Shown here: in pieces, positions 62,801-64,000 of the stretch
How the letters are laid out: every line of letters starts with the position of its first letter
Position numbering within the stretch: the first letter of the stretch is position 1
NCBI GenBank assembly: GCA_965215035.1
Contig: OZ244040.1
Span: 1,798,001-1,862,000, forward strand
From: Azophilus sp965215035
GTDB taxonomy: Bacteria; Pseudomonadota; Gammaproteobacteria; Pseudomonadales; Azotimanducaceae
Length of the DNA: 64,000 nt
Reading direction: 5' to 3'
Notes under the pieces: model-generated
Databases searched by the model: none
What the model saw: only the letters and a program-made list of their open reading frames with translations
Told to the model about the DNA's origin: nothing
Translations under genes and position numbers: made by a program

Positions 62801-63596
62801 CTTGCGCGCGAGCGTGAAGGACACGGAAATCACCGCGCCCGAGGGTGTGTTCTGGACCGCGTCCACCAACCGGAGCGCGGGCAAGCTGCACCTGACGATG
62901 GAGGATCTGGCAGACGTACTGCCCCAGTGGGATTACGCGCCGAGCCTGGAGGCGGAGTCGGCGGAGCTGGACGTAGGCGCGAGCTGGCCGGGCTCGCCGC
63001 TCAACGTGGAGGTCAACGGCCTGCGCGGCGAGGTATCGTTCCGCGCCAAGAACGGCAGCTTCGTCGACGTTGCGAGCGGTGGGGCGCTGCGCATATTGAG
63101 CCTGTTGAACTTCAACAGCATCCTCAAGCGCATCAGTTTTAACTTCAAGGATGTGGTTGCCAAGGGCATGAGCTTCGACACCATCAAGGCCCGCACCCGT
63201 TTCGACGACGGCGTGCTGACCTTTCTAGAGCCGGCCAAGGTGAAGGGGTCGGCCTCGGACTTCCGGCTCGGTGGCAGCGTCAACCTCGTCGATGGCATCA
63301 TGAACGACAACGAGCTGATCGTGACCCTGCCGGTCAGTGACAGCCTACCCTGGTACGCGCTTTACGTATCGCTCGCCAACCCGGCGGCGGGTGTGGCGGT
63401 GCTGGCTGGGCAGCAGGTGCTGAAGAAACAGATCAAGCAGTTCAGCAGCGCGAAGTATCTGATCAGCGGCTCTTGGGATGACCCGGAGGTTAAGCTGGTC
63501 GGCATCTGGAACAACGATATGCAGGATTTCGACGAACTCGCACAGGAACAGAACGCGCCTGACTGGGCGGGCGAGGCACGGGCGGAGGGCGGATGA
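59877..63596 (+). CDS. yhdP: YhdP, AsmA-like protein for lipid transport to the outer membrane
   Basis: A 1239-residue bridge-like protein of the AsmA family that, with TamB and YdbH, moves phospholipids from the inner to the outer membrane. It has an N-terminal membrane helix (FLLLLLVVSAIFQGLGRIG, about 18-36), then a very long beta-rich periplasmic part and the conserved C-terminus LLNFNSILKRISFNFKDVVAKGMSFDTIKA, LPVSDSLPWYALYVSLANP and ISGSWDDPEVKLV. It lies 20 bp after rng and overlaps tldD by 1 nt, as in E. coli and relatives. Confidence 0.95.
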   Translation: MRHSGTYKSLARPLAAFLLLLLVVSAIFQGLGRIGMWLLDEFEGPANSWLAGRADLNGLTGDWNGLNPVANIRRIDLPAGWLAGVSLELDVLESIRRNRPVLQHLFVEAAQLAVERTPAGWRLAGMEGAAADFDLAAVLGDIDEIRFDGHLALAGAPEHSLAVAVRGVNRDGTHSYDLSVGRPGCMGACRLDLLWRARDRAWLRGPQERYLAASGGFVLPGPFVDSSGLVASLGVRARGRWFERGDWGGGEFALGLDRVELPGGVLGALATELRGTLADGRREGVLTSVKMTAGRAELELAPVHFRNVPERTEFWVDTLPVGALADFLTVALGGVDTAAHWLAALRPGGRLLNVRAGFDGRGLGYAATFDGLRLDPYRGVPWVREAGGEVVGYDSAALVTLNSEAVRVRFADMFEDRWRWDNARGRLHAWFRDGYLGLRVPHFRFEAQGNRFSGDFALARPPDRFGQRVAMRVNVDRLNVEQARTYIPYRLSDPLRGWLREAPRAGELLAPRLAYQGQVHTQPDDRSRRLEIQARLRAGELRYHEDWPLVTEAEGSVELAGAETHAELDFARTLGAEIRDSQVFVGDDGAFARVTLRAAVATGTGLDFVRASPLAEWLDFVAPEWDGTGNLELSGEIYVPINEAAGPMDCRLDIELADVGLTLPDYRLELQHLHGPVRYRYPHYLAAAPLPVELFGRRGSVAAQADEHAIELRFQGTAAPVDVYHLIDTSDLGLAAGHLPFDALLRLAVDGEPARMTVTSDLTGLRIDLPGEFAKAADVPRPSELNLEFLDEYIVAQIRHGELAGWLHVDEVPLRGAFGVRGPAPEVATGTDEVVISGRVAEVDVNEWMASAGAEDLPVPWRLADVSVDAVKVETLVFDDVVVEGHARDGAMTLAFAGADLAGRLQSPADGPLALHFQLLRLPVSDGEGDPLDVSVIDRLPDADVTLDSVIVGDEDFGNWSFTMRQHPDGVLVGDLRASVKDTEITAPEGVFWTASTNRSAGKLHLTMEDLADVLPQWDYAPSLEAESAELDVGASWPGSPLNVEVNGLRGEVSFRAKNGSFVDVASGGALRILSLLNFNSILKRISFNFKDVVAKGMSFDTIKARTRFDDGVLTFLEPAKVKGSASDFRLGGSVNLVDGIMNDNELIVTLPVSDSLPWYALYVSLANPAAGVAVLAGQQVLKKQIKQFSSAKYLISGSWDDPEVKLVGIWNNDMQDFDELAQEQNAPDWAGEARAEGG

Positions 63597-64000
63597 TGAG
63601 CGATTTGGTTGGCGATGCCGTGCGGCGACTGCTGGCGCCGGCCGAACTGAGCCCGGCCCGGGTGGAAACCCTGCTCGGCACCATGGCCGGTGGTGCCGTC
63701 GATATGGGCGAGGTGTTTTTCCAGAACCGCAGGACGGAAAGCTGGGCACTTGAGGACGGCATCGTCAAGGACGGCAGTTTCACCCTGGATCGGGGCTTGG
63801 GTGTGCGCGCCATCAGCGGCGAGAAGTCCGGGTTTGCCTACACCGAGGACATCCGTGCGACGGGGCTCGAGAATGCCGCGGCCGCGGCGAGATCCATTGC
63901 CCGCTCCGGGGGAGCGGGACGTATCGGGGTTTCCTCCGGGCCCGCGGTGCCGGCGCGATACGCGGCCCTCGACCCGATCCCGACGCTGGCCGCCGAGGAC
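63596..64000 (+). CDS. tldD: TldD metalloprotease subunit (N-terminal part, cut by window edge)
   Basis: Forms the TldD-TldE metalloprotease, known for processing microcin B17 and CcdA. The 135 visible residues include GEVFFQNRRTESWALEDGIVKDG, LDRGLGVRAISGEKSGFAYTED and ALDPIPTLAAED, matching the E. coli TldD N-terminus closely. The catalytic HExxxH is beyond the window edge. The first ATG is at 63593 and the next at 63596; GGAGGGCGG upstream fits the second. This ends the mreBCD-rng-yhdP-tldD block. Confidence 0.93.
   Translation, partial: MSDLVGDAVRRLLAPAELSPARVETLLGTMAGGAVDMGEVFFQNRRTESWALEDGIVKDGSFTLDRGLGVRAISGEKSGFAYTEDIRATGLENAAAAARSIARSGGAGRIGVSSGPAVPARYAALDPIPTLAAED

Overview
The window is a piece of a GC-rich gammaproteobacterial chromosome. 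Several gene blocks have the order known from Pseudomonas-like gammaproteobacteria: rpe-gph with trpE-trpG-trpD-trpC, murU-amgK divergent from lptD-surA-pdxA-ksgA-apaH, tsaD opposite rpsU-yqeY-dnaG-rpoD plus a CAU tRNA, mrp-dcd with coq7, and gatCAB divergent from mreBCD-rng-yhdP-tldD. Lipopolysaccharide export (LptD), Rnf, Coq7 and MurU/AmgK wall recycling point to a Gram-negative, ubiquinone-using cell. Several usual members of these blocks are absent here: apaG, maf, folB/folK/plsY and rmlA. The GlyRS is the single-chain type, which is uncommon in gammaproteobacteria.

Layout. 1-4.1 kb (minus): rnfD start, an rnfB-rnfC fusion, rsxA and metG. 4.2-6.4 kb (plus): mrp, dcd, coq7. 6.9-11.1 kb (minus): trpEGDC. 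11.4-16 kb: folD, an ATPase gene inside 100-bp inverted repeats, then gph and rpe (minus). 16-26 kb: murU/amgK (minus), lptD-surA-pdxA-ksgA-apaH and cca (plus). 26-29.1 kb: tsaD, then a restriction-modification pair set between tsaD and rpsU. 29.6-34.9 kb: rpsU-yqeY-dnaG-rpoD-tRNA. 35-44 kb: accessory enzymes, two glycosyltransferases and rmlB-rmlC-rmlD. 44-50.6 kb: glyQS, a DUF1499 protein, an HlyD/C39-ABC exporter pair and a phosphodiesterase. 50.8-52.6 kb: a thiolase and its DUF35 partner. 52.6-55.9 kb: gatCAB (minus). 55.9 kb to the end: mreBCD, rng, yhdP and the start of tldD.

The most unusual content is structural. (i) RnfB runs in frame through a KGHPP-repeat linker into the C-terminal ferredoxin part of RnfC, with the NADH/FMN part of RnfC missing. 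(ii) A 1.58-kb cassette encodes a DUF4143-type ATPase, is bounded by 100-bp inverted repeats 92 % identical, and carries a 79-bp copy of an internal piece of murU. (iii) Two families of roughly 80-100-bp imperfect palindromes (A and B) are scattered between genes. Their arms change together, and twice a B element lies directly beside an A element; the cassette ends belong to family B. (iv) In the restriction-modification pair both genes have a -10 box exactly 6 nt before the ATG, so both are predicted to be leaderless, and the methyltransferase promoter holds a direct repeat in its spacer. (v) Short degenerate direct repeats occur in several gaps, one supplying the stop codon of trpG.

All functions are assigned by reading the translated proteins and recalling family motifs; no database search was run.
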